A DNA stretch of 64,000 nucleotides from AP-15 sp963774345 (GTDB lineage Bacteria > Pseudomonadota > Alphaproteobacteria > ATCC43930 > CGMCC-115725). The notes under the pieces are model-generated. The model had not been told where the DNA came from. It ran no database searches and saw only the letters and a program-made list of their open reading frames with translations. The stretch is from contig CAVZFB010000027.1 in NCBI GenBank assembly GCA_963774345.1, forward strand, positions 186,001 to 250,000, in the 5' to 3' direction. The translations under genes were made by a program, and so were the position numbers. Below are positions 37,548 through 45,515 of this stretch, one piece after another (position 1 is the stretch's first letter; each line of letters begins with the position of its first letter).

Positions 37548-38310
37548 CTAGCATGCTCGCCTCGCCCGTAGCATCGCCTCGATTGCCCCGGCGACGGCGC
37601 TCGCTATCCGCTCCTGCACTTCTAGCACCTCGTGGAGCGAGCCGTCGAACCGGTCGGCCCACAAATGTGCACCGGTTGCAGCGTCTATCAGCTGGGCAGT
37701 GATGCGGAGACGGTTGCCTCCCTTACGCACCGAGCCTTCGAGCACATAGCGCAAGCCAAGTTCTCGGCCGACCTGCTTCACATCGATCGCCTGACCTTTG
37801 TAAGTAAGGGTCGAATTGCGCGCGATGACGAACAGCCAGCGAATGCGGCTCAGCGCGGTGATGATCTCCTCGACCAAGCCGTCGGCGAAATACTCCAGCT
37901 CCGGATCGTCGCTAAGGTTCTGAAACGGCAACACCACGATTGACGGCTTCTTGGAAAATTCCGCAGCTCGCTGGAGTGCTGGCGAAATCCAGGAATGTAA
38001 CCTGCTCTTTGACCTCTGCAATAAAGCGGACACCCTTTCGAGGCAGTGTGCGGATCAGGCGCTGCGCCTCGCCAGTATCACCGAGCGCCCGGCGCGCCGC
38101 GTTGATCCGGGTAGTCAGCGCCGATCCCGAGACGATCCGGCCGCCCCACACTGCCTCTAGCAAGTCGTTCTTGGTAACAACTCGGTCACGATGCTGTACG
38201 AGGTAAGCGAGAATATCAAAAACCTGGGGCTCGACAGCGATCGGTTTGGAGCCGCGCCACAGCTCGCGGCGATCAGTGTCGAGCAAGTACCCGTTAAACG
38301 AGAATTGCAT
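37548..38310 (-). CDS. Winged-helix regulator fused to TolB/FlgO-like domain, frameshifted
   Basis: The N-terminal OmpR/CadC-type winged helix (FDILAYLVQHRDRVVTKNDL; RINAARRALGDTGEAQRLIR; PRKGVRFIAEV) binds DNA. After an indel near 38000, a TolB/FlgO-like domain follows: SIVVLPFQNLSDDPELEYFA, LVEEIITALSRIRWLFVIAR and YVLEGSVRKGGNRLRITAQL. Relatives continue into a TPR domain after this point, but here the frame stops at 37548 shortly after VAGAIEAML, just before the cyclase gene, so the TPR half is missing. It may regulate the neighbouring cyclase or its own TAAG-rich promoter. Target genes are unknown. Confidence 0.78.
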
Positions 38311-38322
38311 TGTCTCTAAGAC

Positions 38323-38365
38323 ATCTTAACGTGTTTTCTTAAGAAAAAGACAAGCGTATCTTAAG
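38323..38365. promoter_or_regulatory. TTAA-rich dyads upstream of the winged-helix regulator
   Basis: The stretch contains ATCTTAACG at 38323-38331, the perfect palindrome TTTTCTTAAGAAAA at 38334-38347 and TATCTTAAG around 38357-38365, all within 60 bases of the regulator's start. The repetition suggests an operator cluster, possibly autoregulatory. Confidence 0.4.
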
Positions 38366-38545
38366 AGAGAACCAAGCGCGTCATAAAGCGATTTCTCGGC
38401 ATTTAGGTCATCATGCACTCGTACCGAGCGACCCCAGTCCCCCATCGTGGGGGTCGAGGCTTCGGCCGGAAGATCGATGCCGTCGCGGCACTTCTCGAGG
38501 CGATGCCGCGCCGCCATGACGGCCACAGCGGAAAGGGGACACCGG

Positions 38546-38929
38546 ATGCGGGAGAGGCGGCGAATACTGGTCGTCGAAGACGATTTTCTGGTCGCGACAT
38601 TGCTCGCGGAGATATTGGAGTCGGTCGGCTGGCAGGTGGTCGGGCCGGTCGCGCACTTGGCCACGGCGCTCGACGCCGCTGCGAGCGAGAGCTTCGATGC
38701 AGCGGTGCTCGACGTCGATCTCGGAGGCCAAACCGTGTATCCGGTGGCGGAAGTGCTTGACGCGCGCAGGGTTCCGTTCGTCTTTGTGACCGCCTACGGC
38801 CGAGAGGCATTGCCGCCCTTATTTTGCGGGCGGCCGCACCTTGGCAAGCCGTTCGCGCCCGGGGAGTTGATCGGTACAGTGACGCGCCTCATTGCTCGCG
38901 CGGCGGAAGCCGAGACCTTATTGATATAA
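38546..38929 (+). CDS. Single-domain response regulator
   Basis: This 127-residue receiver domain has no output domain. It has the acidic pocket ILVVEDDFLVATLLAEILES, a phospho-acceptor aspartate in AAVLDVDLGGQTVYPVAEVL, the switch Thr in FVFVTAYGREALP and the conserved lysine in HLGKPFAPGEL. Such stand-alone receivers act as phosphate shuttles or bind partner proteins. The ATG at 38546 follows GAAAGGGG. It is transcribed away from the winged-helix regulator. No histidine kinase is adjacent. Confidence 0.88.
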   Translation: MRERRRILVVEDDFLVATLLAEILESVGWQVVGPVAHLATALDAAASESFDAAVLDVDLGGQTVYPVAEVLDARRVPFVFVTAYGREALPPLFCGRPHLGKPFAPGELIGTVTRLIARAAEAETLLI

Positions 38930-39865
38930 GCCTTACGACATCCTCGGCCCTTGATCAAATGCACGAGGCAATCGAACGTAACTTCGCCGTCCTTCCCGGA
39001 TAACCCGCTCCTGCGGATGGAGAGTTCGTCTTCCTCGTTAAAGGTGGCAATACACACATCGACCTGGGGCAAAAGCGGCAAGCTCTCGAGCCACCCACGG
39101 CTCGCTGCCACGTCGGGTCGGCGGTGCGATTTGAATGGGGACGGTTCGGCCGCGCGGCTCTGGATGGGTTTCGAGCGTTTAGCGTTTGCATGTGAATACT
39201 GGCGTTTTCTGCGAACCTTCACCGAGGCTCTCATATCAGATCATCGAAAGCACAAGGAATGACTAGCTGAGGAGGCAGTCACGAGCGAACCCGTCTCGGG
39301 TCTTCCGATTTCCCTGTTAGCGGGGAAAATACATGGAAATATTGTACGGCGGGCGCTTCGATACGCAGATCTAGCAGCTAAAGCGTGGCCAATATCAATG
39401 GGTTGAGAGTAAGGTTCCTACGCGACAGAACCAGGATTTTTAAGTTTAGCAGGGAATTGTATCGGCTGATCAGGCAATCTTTCACCCGATCAGGGAAACC
39501 CACCTTCGGGCGCCGGGCGTGCCTTAAATCGGGGCATCGCATGAATCCGATTTCATTAATACGGCTCCGCGTCATTCTCGACCGAGACACCCGGTTTTGA
39601 AATTGAGCTACGGAACGGTTGTCTGCCGGAGCGCCCAACGTCCCGCGATATTGCTGCGGCCAATTATAGTCTCTTCGAGATGTCTCCGTCATTGCTGACA
39701 CCTGCTTGCGTCTTTCGGCATGACAACAATGTTGGAAACGCTGAAGTCGGCGACCTAGTTGAAACTACTCAGCAAAACTAGGATTGGGCAGGTCAGCATC
39801 GGTTCGACGGCAGCCTGGATGTGGCCGGGTGGATAACAGTCCGTCTGTCGAAGTCCGGCTGGAGA
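38930..39865. other. Gene-poor stretch left of the IS
   Basis: No intact gene is visible. The minus strand around 39030-39105 reads LPLLPQVDVCIATFNEEDEL, which resembles the start of a cellulose-synthase-like GT2 domain and may be a gene remnant. The rest has only short frames without similarity. Confidence 0.4.
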
Positions 39866-39868
39866 TTA

Positions 39869-41040
39869 GGGAAACTCTGCAAAAGCCTTTGGGTCAGTGA
39901 TCATGATATAGTGTGGACGGGGCGGATGGTACGCAGGGTTGGGGGAATGAAGCAGCTGACGCTGGCGAGTGGGGGGTTTGAGCGCTACGCCAAGACGACC
40001 CGACGGGCGGTGTTTCTTTCTGAGATGGAGCGCGTGGTTCCGTGGCCGGCGCTGTGCCGGCTGATCGAGCCGTTCTATCTCAAGCCCGGAAATGGCCGTC
40101 CGCCGATTGGGGTCGAACGGATGCTGCGTCTCTATTTTCTGCAGCAATGGTTCAACCTGTCGGACCCGGCGGTGGAAGAGGCGCTGTATGATTCGGTGGC
40201 GATGCGCGGTTTTGTCGGGATCGACCTCGGCCGCGAGCCGGTGCCGGACGAGACCACGATGTGCCGCTTCCGCCACTTGCTCGAAGCCCACAATCTCGGC
40301 CGCCGGTTGTTCGACGAGGTGCGGCGGCATCTGGCGGCGAAGGGGCTGAAGATCGCCACCGGCACGATTGTCGATGCGACCATCATCAATGCGCCGTCTT
40401 CGACCAAGAACGCCCAGAAGGTCCGCGATCCCGAGATGCATCAGACCAAGAAGGGCAACCAGTGGTATTTCGGCATGAAGGCGCATCTCGGCGTCGACAG
40501 CCGCACCAAGCTGATCCATGCGGCGGTGGCGACCCCGGCCAACGTCGCCGACAGCCGGGTGCTGCCCGATCTGCTGCACGGGCGCGAGACCCGGGTGTGG
40601 GGCGATCAGGCGTATCGCGGCCAGCGCGCGGTGATCCGCCACAAGGCCCCGCGGGCGCGCGATTTCACCAACCGCCGCTACCGTCATCGCGGCCTCGTCA
40701 ACGCGATCGAGCGGGCCAAGAACCGTAGCAAATCGAAGGTGCGCGCCAAGGTCGAGCATCCGATCGGGGTCATCAAGCGGGTGTTCGGCTTCGCCAAGGT
40801 GCGCTATCGCGGGCTCAAAAAGAACGCGCATCGCCTGATCGTGACCTGTGCGCTGGCCAATCTGTTCATGGCGCGCCGGCATCTGCTGCGTTGCCAAGAG
40901 GCGTAGTGTGTCCAAGCCACTCCAATACCCGCGCAGATCGGCCAACACCGCCCGAGGGTGTGCCATCTCTCGTCTGTCACCGGCTGAGGAGCTCGCTTCG
41001 TGACCGTCATCCGTGCGCCGAACCCTTGTTCAGACGTTCC
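39869..41040 (+). mobile_element. IS5-family insertion sequence (IS1031-like)
   Basis: The element is about 1,172 bp. Its left end is GGGAAACTCTGCAAAAG and its right end, read inward, is GGAACGTCTGAACAAGG, an imperfect inverted repeat. It is flanked by TTA at 39866-39868 and 41041-41043, matching the TNA target duplication known for the IS1031 group. It contains one intact transposase. Exact ends are inferred. Confidence 0.7.
39947..40906 (+). CDS. IS5-family DDE transposase
   Basis: This 319-residue transposase contains the IS5 N-terminal domain (RLIEPFYLKPGNGRPPIGVE; RLYFLQQWFNLSDPAVEEAL). The DDE catalytic core has Asp in GTIVDATIINAPSST, Asp in RVWGDQAYRG and Glu in AKVEHPIGVIKRVFGFAKVR. 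The ATG at 39947 is chosen because MKQLTLASGGFERYAKTTRR is the normal family start. It is intact and full length, so the element may still be active. Confidence 0.93.
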   Translation: MKQLTLASGGFERYAKTTRRAVFLSEMERVVPWPALCRLIEPFYLKPGNGRPPIGVERMLRLYFLQQWFNLSDPAVEEALYDSVAMRGFVGIDLGREPVPDETTMCRFRHLLEAHNLGRRLFDEVRRHLAAKGLKIATGTIVDATIINAPSSTKNAQKVRDPEMHQTKKGNQWYFGMKAHLGVDSRTKLIHAAVATPANVADSRVLPDLLHGRETRVWGDQAYRGQRAVIRHKAPRARDFTNRRYRHRGLVNAIERAKNRSKSKVRAKVEHPIGVIKRVFGFAKVRYRGLKKNAHRLIVTCALANLFMARRHLLRCQEA

Positions 41041-41043
41041 TTA

Positions 41044-41358
41044 GAGGCGCCTCCGAGTTTCCTGGTATTTACCATAGGGGATCTATAATCGCGAATTTCA
41101 CTTAAACTCGCGATGCGCCCAACAGCCGACGCATCAGCAACCAAGAGGGGGAGGATGGCAGCCCACCACTTCGACCGCTTCGGCGGGATTGTGTTGTCTC
41201 CCAAGCGAGGCCTCTCGGGCCGGACCGACGGAGATCCTGATGCGGGTGTGGGCGAGTTCGCTCTATTGCCGCGATCTTATGGTCCTCAAAATCCTCGGCA
41301 CTCTGGACACGAACCTGTTGTGATAGCCAAACTCGCGTAACACAGAGGAGCTTCCCTG
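41044..41358. other. Region between the IS and the amidohydrolase
   Basis: No supported gene. It ends with AGAGGAG, the ribosome-binding site of the amidohydrolase. Short frames here could be remnants of a gene damaged by the IS, but no family is recognised. Confidence 0.45.
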
Positions 41359-42201
41359 ATGACGATCAACGATTCCCAGGTCCACGTGTATGAGGCGAAC
41401 ACGCCAAAGCGACCCTGGCACAGCGTGCCGAACTGGCCCGATCACGTCACCGGCGACGAGATGGTGGCCGCGATGGACAAGGTTGGCGTCGACGGCGCGA
41501 TCTTCATCTCCGCCTTTTCCATGTACCAGTACGACGCCAGCTATGCGGTGGAAGTGCAACAGGCCCATCCCGGCCGGTTCGCGCTCGTCAAGCCGGTCAA
41601 CCCGGACGATCCGGCGGTGGCCGATGTCATTGCCGACTGGAAGAAGATGCCGGGCACGGTCGGCATCCGCATTATGCTGACGCGGGAGGCGAACCGCGCG
41701 CCGGACGACCCGGGCCTCGACCGTATCGCGCGTGCGGCCGCGCACCACGATTTCCCGGTCAACGTCCTGTTCTGGGGCAATGTGGACGCGGGCACCGCGC
41801 TGATCGACCGCCACCCCGACACGCGGTTCATCGTCGACCATCTCGGCATCCTGCAGCCGCGCGTGCCGCCCGCCCCGCCGCAGCCTTGGGCCGATCTCCC
41901 GAAGGTGCTCGAACTCGCCAAGCGTCCGAACGCGGTGATCAAAGTCAGCGGCGCCTGCACGCTGTCCCGGGAGCCATATCCTTTCCCGGACATTTGGGAC
42001 CCGCTTGCCCGCGTGTTCGATGCCTGGGGTTTCGAGCGCTGCTTGTGGGGCACGGACTGGACGCGCGCGTTCGCCGTCGTCAATTACGAGCAGGCGGTCG
42101 AGCCCTTCCTGAAGACCGACCGCCTGAGCGACGCCGAGCGGGCCATGCTGATGGGCGGCGCCTGCGCCAAAGCCTATGGCTGGTCGCCACAGAAAAGTTA
42201 G
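41359..42201 (+). CDS. Amidohydrolase-family (PF04909-type) metal hydrolase
   Basis: This 280-residue TIM-barrel hydrolase resembles 2-pyrone-4,6-dicarboxylate lactonase and related decarboxylases. It starts INDSQVHVYEANTPK (the family's D-x-Q/H-x-H metal region), with VGIRIMLTREA, FIVDHLGILQPRVP and the late metal-binding Asp in RCLWGTDWTRAFAVVNYEQA. It would hydrolyse or decarboxylate a small ring or lactone-type acid. The ATG at 41359 follows AGAGGAG. The BNR-repeat gene follows 57 bases downstream, probably in the same transcript. Substrate unknown. Confidence 0.82.
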   Translation: MTINDSQVHVYEANTPKRPWHSVPNWPDHVTGDEMVAAMDKVGVDGAIFISAFSMYQYDASYAVEVQQAHPGRFALVKPVNPDDPAVADVIADWKKMPGTVGIRIMLTREANRAPDDPGLDRIARAAAHHDFPVNVLFWGNVDAGTALIDRHPDTRFIVDHLGILQPRVPPAPPQPWADLPKVLELAKRPNAVIKVSGACTLSREPYPFPDIWDPLARVFDAWGFERCLWGTDWTRAFAVVNYEQAVEPFLKTDRLSDAERAMLMGGACAKAYGWSPQKS

Positions 42202-42258
42202 TATTTCCTTGCGGGTCTTGCGGGGTGACGCAGGGACCGAGATGACGGGAGGCGGCGT

Positions 42259-43227
42259 ATGGCAGCGGATTACAGCATATGTCTTGGAACGGCCGGTTGG
42301 GGCGTGTGGCACAGCCCGGATGCCGGAGAGTCGTGGACACGGCATCGCGCCCCGTTTCCGCTCAATAGCCGCATCCAGGCGCTCGTCGCCCATCCCAAGG
42401 ACGCGCATACCATTTTCGCCGGCGGCGATACCGGCCTGTTCGTGAGCCGCGATGGCGGCGCGCGGTGGGAATGCCTCAGCGCCAACGGGGCTCTGCCGAC
42501 AATCTGGTCGCTGACCATCGACCCCGTCGATCCCGATATTCTCTTTGCCGGCACGCGCCCGGCTGCAGTCTATCGCTCACGAGATGGCGGACGACAGTGG
42601 GAGAAATTGGCGATAGACGCCGCCAGGAAGTGCTCGATCGGCGAAGCCTTTGTGACCAGCGTCGTCGTCGACCCCGACGATCACCGCATTGTCTGGGCCG
42701 GGGTGGAAATCGACGGCGTCTTCCGCAGCCTCGACGGCGGGGACAGTTGGACGCACATCGAGGGGGGTCTGTATGACCCGGACATTCACGCCGTGGCGAT
42801 CGCGGCGACCGAGCCCAAGCGCCTCTATGCCAGCACGGCGCGCGAAATGTTTGCCAGCAACGATCTGGGCGAAACCTGGGAGCCCTTGGGCATCAAGGAG
42901 AAGTGGCCGCTGCCCTATGCCCGCGGCATGGTGGTCAAGGCTGATGATCCGGGCGTGCTGTTTGCCGGATGTGGCGAGACCACGACCGGTGGAAAGGGCC
43001 ACGTGCTCCGCAGCACAGACTTCGGGGCGACTTGGGAAATCCTGGCACTCCCCACCCAGCCAAATGCGACTGTGTGGGGCTTTGCCACCCATCCCGGCGA
43101 CGGCAACCGCATTGTCGCGTTCAGCCTGTTCGGTGAGGTGTACGTCACCGAGGATGCCGGCGCCTCCTGGCATAAGATCGCGCGTGAATTCGGCGAGATC
43201 AGGGCCGCAGTCTGGGTGCCAAACTAA
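42259..43227 (+). CDS. BNR/Asp-box beta-propeller protein (sialidase/VPS10-like)
   Basis: The 322-residue protein carries seven Asp-box motifs (S-x-D-x-G-x-x-W), including SPDAGESW, SRDGGARW, SRDGGRQW, SLDGGDSW, SNDLGETW, STDFGATW and TEDAGASW. They are spaced along its length as in beta-propeller blades. It has no signal peptide, so it is cytoplasmic. Such proteins have been called glycosyl hydrolases, but no catalytic triad of a sialidase is visible and the fold may only be a scaffold. It sits between two amidohydrolase genes, which suggests a role in the same catabolic pathway. Confidence 0.75.
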   Translation: MAADYSICLGTAGWGVWHSPDAGESWTRHRAPFPLNSRIQALVAHPKDAHTIFAGGDTGLFVSRDGGARWECLSANGALPTIWSLTIDPVDPDILFAGTRPAAVYRSRDGGRQWEKLAIDAARKCSIGEAFVTSVVVDPDDHRIVWAGVEIDGVFRSLDGGDSWTHIEGGLYDPDIHAVAIAATEPKRLYASTAREMFASNDLGETWEPLGIKEKWPLPYARGMVVKADDPGVLFAGCGETTTGGKGHVLRSTDFGATWEILALPTQPNATVWGFATHPGDGNRIVAFSLFGEVYVTEDAGASWHKIAREFGEIRAAVWVPN

Positions 43228-43745
43228 CGGCCATTCGCGAGACGATAGACGCTGGTATCAGCCTGGGCTTGAATGCCCGCAAAGTCGTCGAACTCTGCCA
43301 CCTTGAGTACGTAAATTTCAATCAGATAAGATGAAAATACGACTTTGAACCACGCTTGAGAGACCTTATTTCGCGAGGCGACGAATAGATTTGTCCGCGC
43401 ACGCCTCGCCTCGCCGGGTTCGCGCGAGCGCTTGCCGCGCCGGTTTCGGTGTTGCGATCGCGCTAGCCTCCAATCGCCTCGGTCAGTGCAGCAAGCCCGT
43501 CTATCAGTCCCGCTTCGAGCCGATGCCAGGCACCCTGGAGACCTTGGTTACCCTCGCGCCATCCGGCTCGCCATCGGGCGGCTCGCCAGGACGTAGGCCT
43601 TTGAGTGAGGCTCCGGCAGTTATCAATCCCCGGAGCATACTCCGCCCTATAGGCAAGGGTTCCGCAAGCGGTATAGTGGGGTTGGTGAGGTCATCTAGAC
43701 GGCAGGACAGCGAGGGCGCTCACCACCGAGCAGGAGGGTCGAATC
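43228..43745. other. Intergenic region, no supported gene
   Basis: Bases are GC-rich with only short frames lacking similarity. A ribosome-binding site (GGAGGG) ends the region before the next ATG. Confidence 0.5.
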
Positions 43746-44867
43746 ATGGCGAATTACAGGGTCATATCGTCGGACAATCACGTGTTTGAGCCACCGGACC
43801 TGTGGACGAGCAGAGCCAAGCCGGTGTTCAAGGACCGGGTCCCGCAGCTTGTCCGCGAATATGATGGCGATTGGTGGTACTGCGACGGCCACCGGACGAT
43901 CGGGCTGAGCCCCGGGGCACAGACGGGCATGCGGTTCGAGGAACCGGAAAAGATGGTCCGCACCATGACCTTCGATAGAGTCCGCCGCGGGGGTTACATC
44001 CCCGAGGAGCACCTCAAGGATATGGATGCCGATGGGGTGGATGTAAGTATTGTCTACCCCACGGTTGGTCTGCTGCTGTACAGCGTGCCGGACACTGCGC
44101 TGCTATCGGAGATCTTTAGAGGATACAACAACTGGCTTGCCGAGTTTTGCGCCGGGGAGCCCAAGCGCCTCAAGGGCATCGCCATGATCAACGTGGACGA
44201 TGTGCAGGAGGGCGTCAAAGAGCTGGAGCGCTGTGCCAAGATGGGGCTGGCGGGCGGCATGGTCACCGTCTATCCCCCGGAGGGGAAGGGGTACGACAAT
44301 CCCATGTATGAGCCCCTGTGGGCGGCGGCTCAGGATCTGGATATTCCCCTTGGCATGCACATTGCGACCAACCGCCCGGGTCCGGGCCAGGATTTTGGTC
44401 TCGAGGATCGCAACCGCGTCCGCAATTCCTTCCTGGCCAACGCCGACCACTGGGTGCGGATGTCTCTTAGCGACATGATCTTTAGCGGCGTCTTTGAGCG
44501 CTATCCAAAACTCCAGGTGGGCACCGTGGAGCACGAACTGTCCTGGATTCCCCACTTCCTAAACCGCATCGACTACACCTACACCCAACGGGTCCAGCAA
44601 GAGCGCTATCGGTTCAAAGAGGCGATGCTGCCTAGCGATTATTTCCACCGCAACGTATTTGCGGGCTTCCAAGAAGATGCGATGGGGATACGCGATCGCC
44701 ACATCATCGGCGTCGACAATCTCCTCTGGGGCTCAGATTATCCGCACGTCGAGTCCACCTTCCCTAGGAGCCGGCAAATCATTGACGAGGTTCTGAGCGA
44801 CTGCACTGAAGAGGAGAAGGCCAAGATCGCCGGAGGCAATGCCGTTAGGATATACCATCTCAACTAG
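43746..44867 (+). CDS. Amidohydrolase-family metal hydrolase (PF04909)
   Basis: This 373-residue enzyme opens with the characteristic VISSDNHVFEPPDLW (metal-binding D-x-H), followed by DMDADGVDVSIVYPTVGLLL, EPLWAAAQDLDIPLGMHIAT (metal-binding His) and DNLLWGSDYPHVESTFPRSR (late metal-binding Asp). Family members catalyse decarboxylations or hydrolyses of aromatic and aliphatic acids. It is preceded by GAGGGTCGAATC. The hairpin at 44907-44936 follows its stop. Substrate unknown. Confidence 0.87.
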   Translation: MANYRVISSDNHVFEPPDLWTSRAKPVFKDRVPQLVREYDGDWWYCDGHRTIGLSPGAQTGMRFEEPEKMVRTMTFDRVRRGGYIPEEHLKDMDADGVDVSIVYPTVGLLLYSVPDTALLSEIFRGYNNWLAEFCAGEPKRLKGIAMINVDDVQEGVKELERCAKMGLAGGMVTVYPPEGKGYDNPMYEPLWAAAQDLDIPLGMHIATNRPGPGQDFGLEDRNRVRNSFLANADHWVRMSLSDMIFSGVFERYPKLQVGTVEHELSWIPHFLNRIDYTYTQRVQQERYRFKEAMLPSDYFHRNVFAGFQEDAMGIRDRHIIGVDNLLWGSDYPHVESTFPRSRQIIDEVLSDCTEEEKAKIAGGNAVRIYHLN

Positions 44868-44906
44868 ATTCCGGCGGTCGCCCTCTGGTCGCGTGACGCT
44901 GCTATC

Positions 44907-44936
44907 GCTGGGTTCTCCCGAGAAGGAGAGCCCAGC
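44907..44936 (+). terminator. Strong hairpin after the amidohydrolase
   Basis: GCTGGGTTCTCC and GGAGAGCCCAGC form a 12-bp stem with one wobble pair and a CGAGAA loop, 40 bases after the stop codon. It is probably a terminator although no T-run follows. Confidence 0.55.
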
Positions 44937-44950
44937 GCTGTAGGGGGGCT

Positions 44951-45262
44951 GTGATTGGACATAACCCTACGCCCCGCCTGCGGCCGCTGATCGTCACCGA
45001 AGTCAATCTCGTCATCGGAGGGATGAGTGACTGAGGATCGTGCATATCATGCTGTGCGCATGACATGGCGGTGCGCATGGTATTCCAGCGGTGGGCGTGG
45101 CGACGACGGAGTTCATTCAGGGTGCGGAGGCGCAGGCTAAGGCGCTAGGCCGACCCGGCCTTGGTGTTCATCCCTCATCCGGTCTAGGACCGCACCGATG
45201 ACGAGTTGCGAGAGCTGGCGGACGAATATTTCGACGCGATTTTGAAGTTATTGGTGAAGTAG
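44951..45262 (+). pseudogene. UGSC-family (seleno)protein, decayed, with UGA at the Sec position
   Basis: The frame containing ATGAGTGACTGAGGATCGTG reads VNLVIGGMSD-U-GSCISCCAH, matching the UGSC family, named for a selenocysteine-Gly-Ser-Cys motif; TGA at 45032-45034 sits at the U. Continuation needs an indel near 45078 (then GIPAVGVATTEFIQGAEAQA) and another near 45161 (then VFIPHPV). It is also stopped by TAG at 45184-45186 before DRTDDELRELADEYFDAILK and the final TAG. From base 45043, CATATCATGC pairs with GCATGACATG (nine of ten pairs) around the loop TGTGC, a SECIS-like hairpin 8 bases beyond the UGA. The start is uncertain and the N-terminus looks short. Family assignment is fairly sure; expression is not. 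Confidence 0.6.
45043..45067 (+). promoter_or_regulatory. Candidate bacterial SECIS hairpin
   Basis: The stem CATATCATGC/GCATGACATG has one A-C mismatch and the loop TGTGC has a G in its second position. The loop lies 18 bases after the UGA, consistent with the bacterial SECIS layout as I recall it. It overlaps codons of the decayed UGSC gene. Confidence 0.4.
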
Positions 45263-45515
45263 TCGGGAGAGCCGGATGTGGTTGCGGCGCTAGCCGCGAT
45301 TTCTAAACGACTGAAGATCAGCCGGCCATCCGCGAGGATGGCCATTTTCGGCCGCTCAATGCGCGACCAGGGAGGATACGAATATGCGCCAGATCGTATC
45401 CTTGGGTCGGTGAGTGGATCGACCAAGCCTTCACTACCATCACGAACCGAACTGACGGCGCATCGCATCTCGAGAGCTGATCGAGGCATGCCCCCCAGGT
45501 GAGGAACAGACCGGC

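Noticed and set aside
39866..41043. Two-gene or frameshifted transposase organisation
   Set aside because: The transposase frame is single and intact from 39947 to 40906, so no programmed frameshift is needed.
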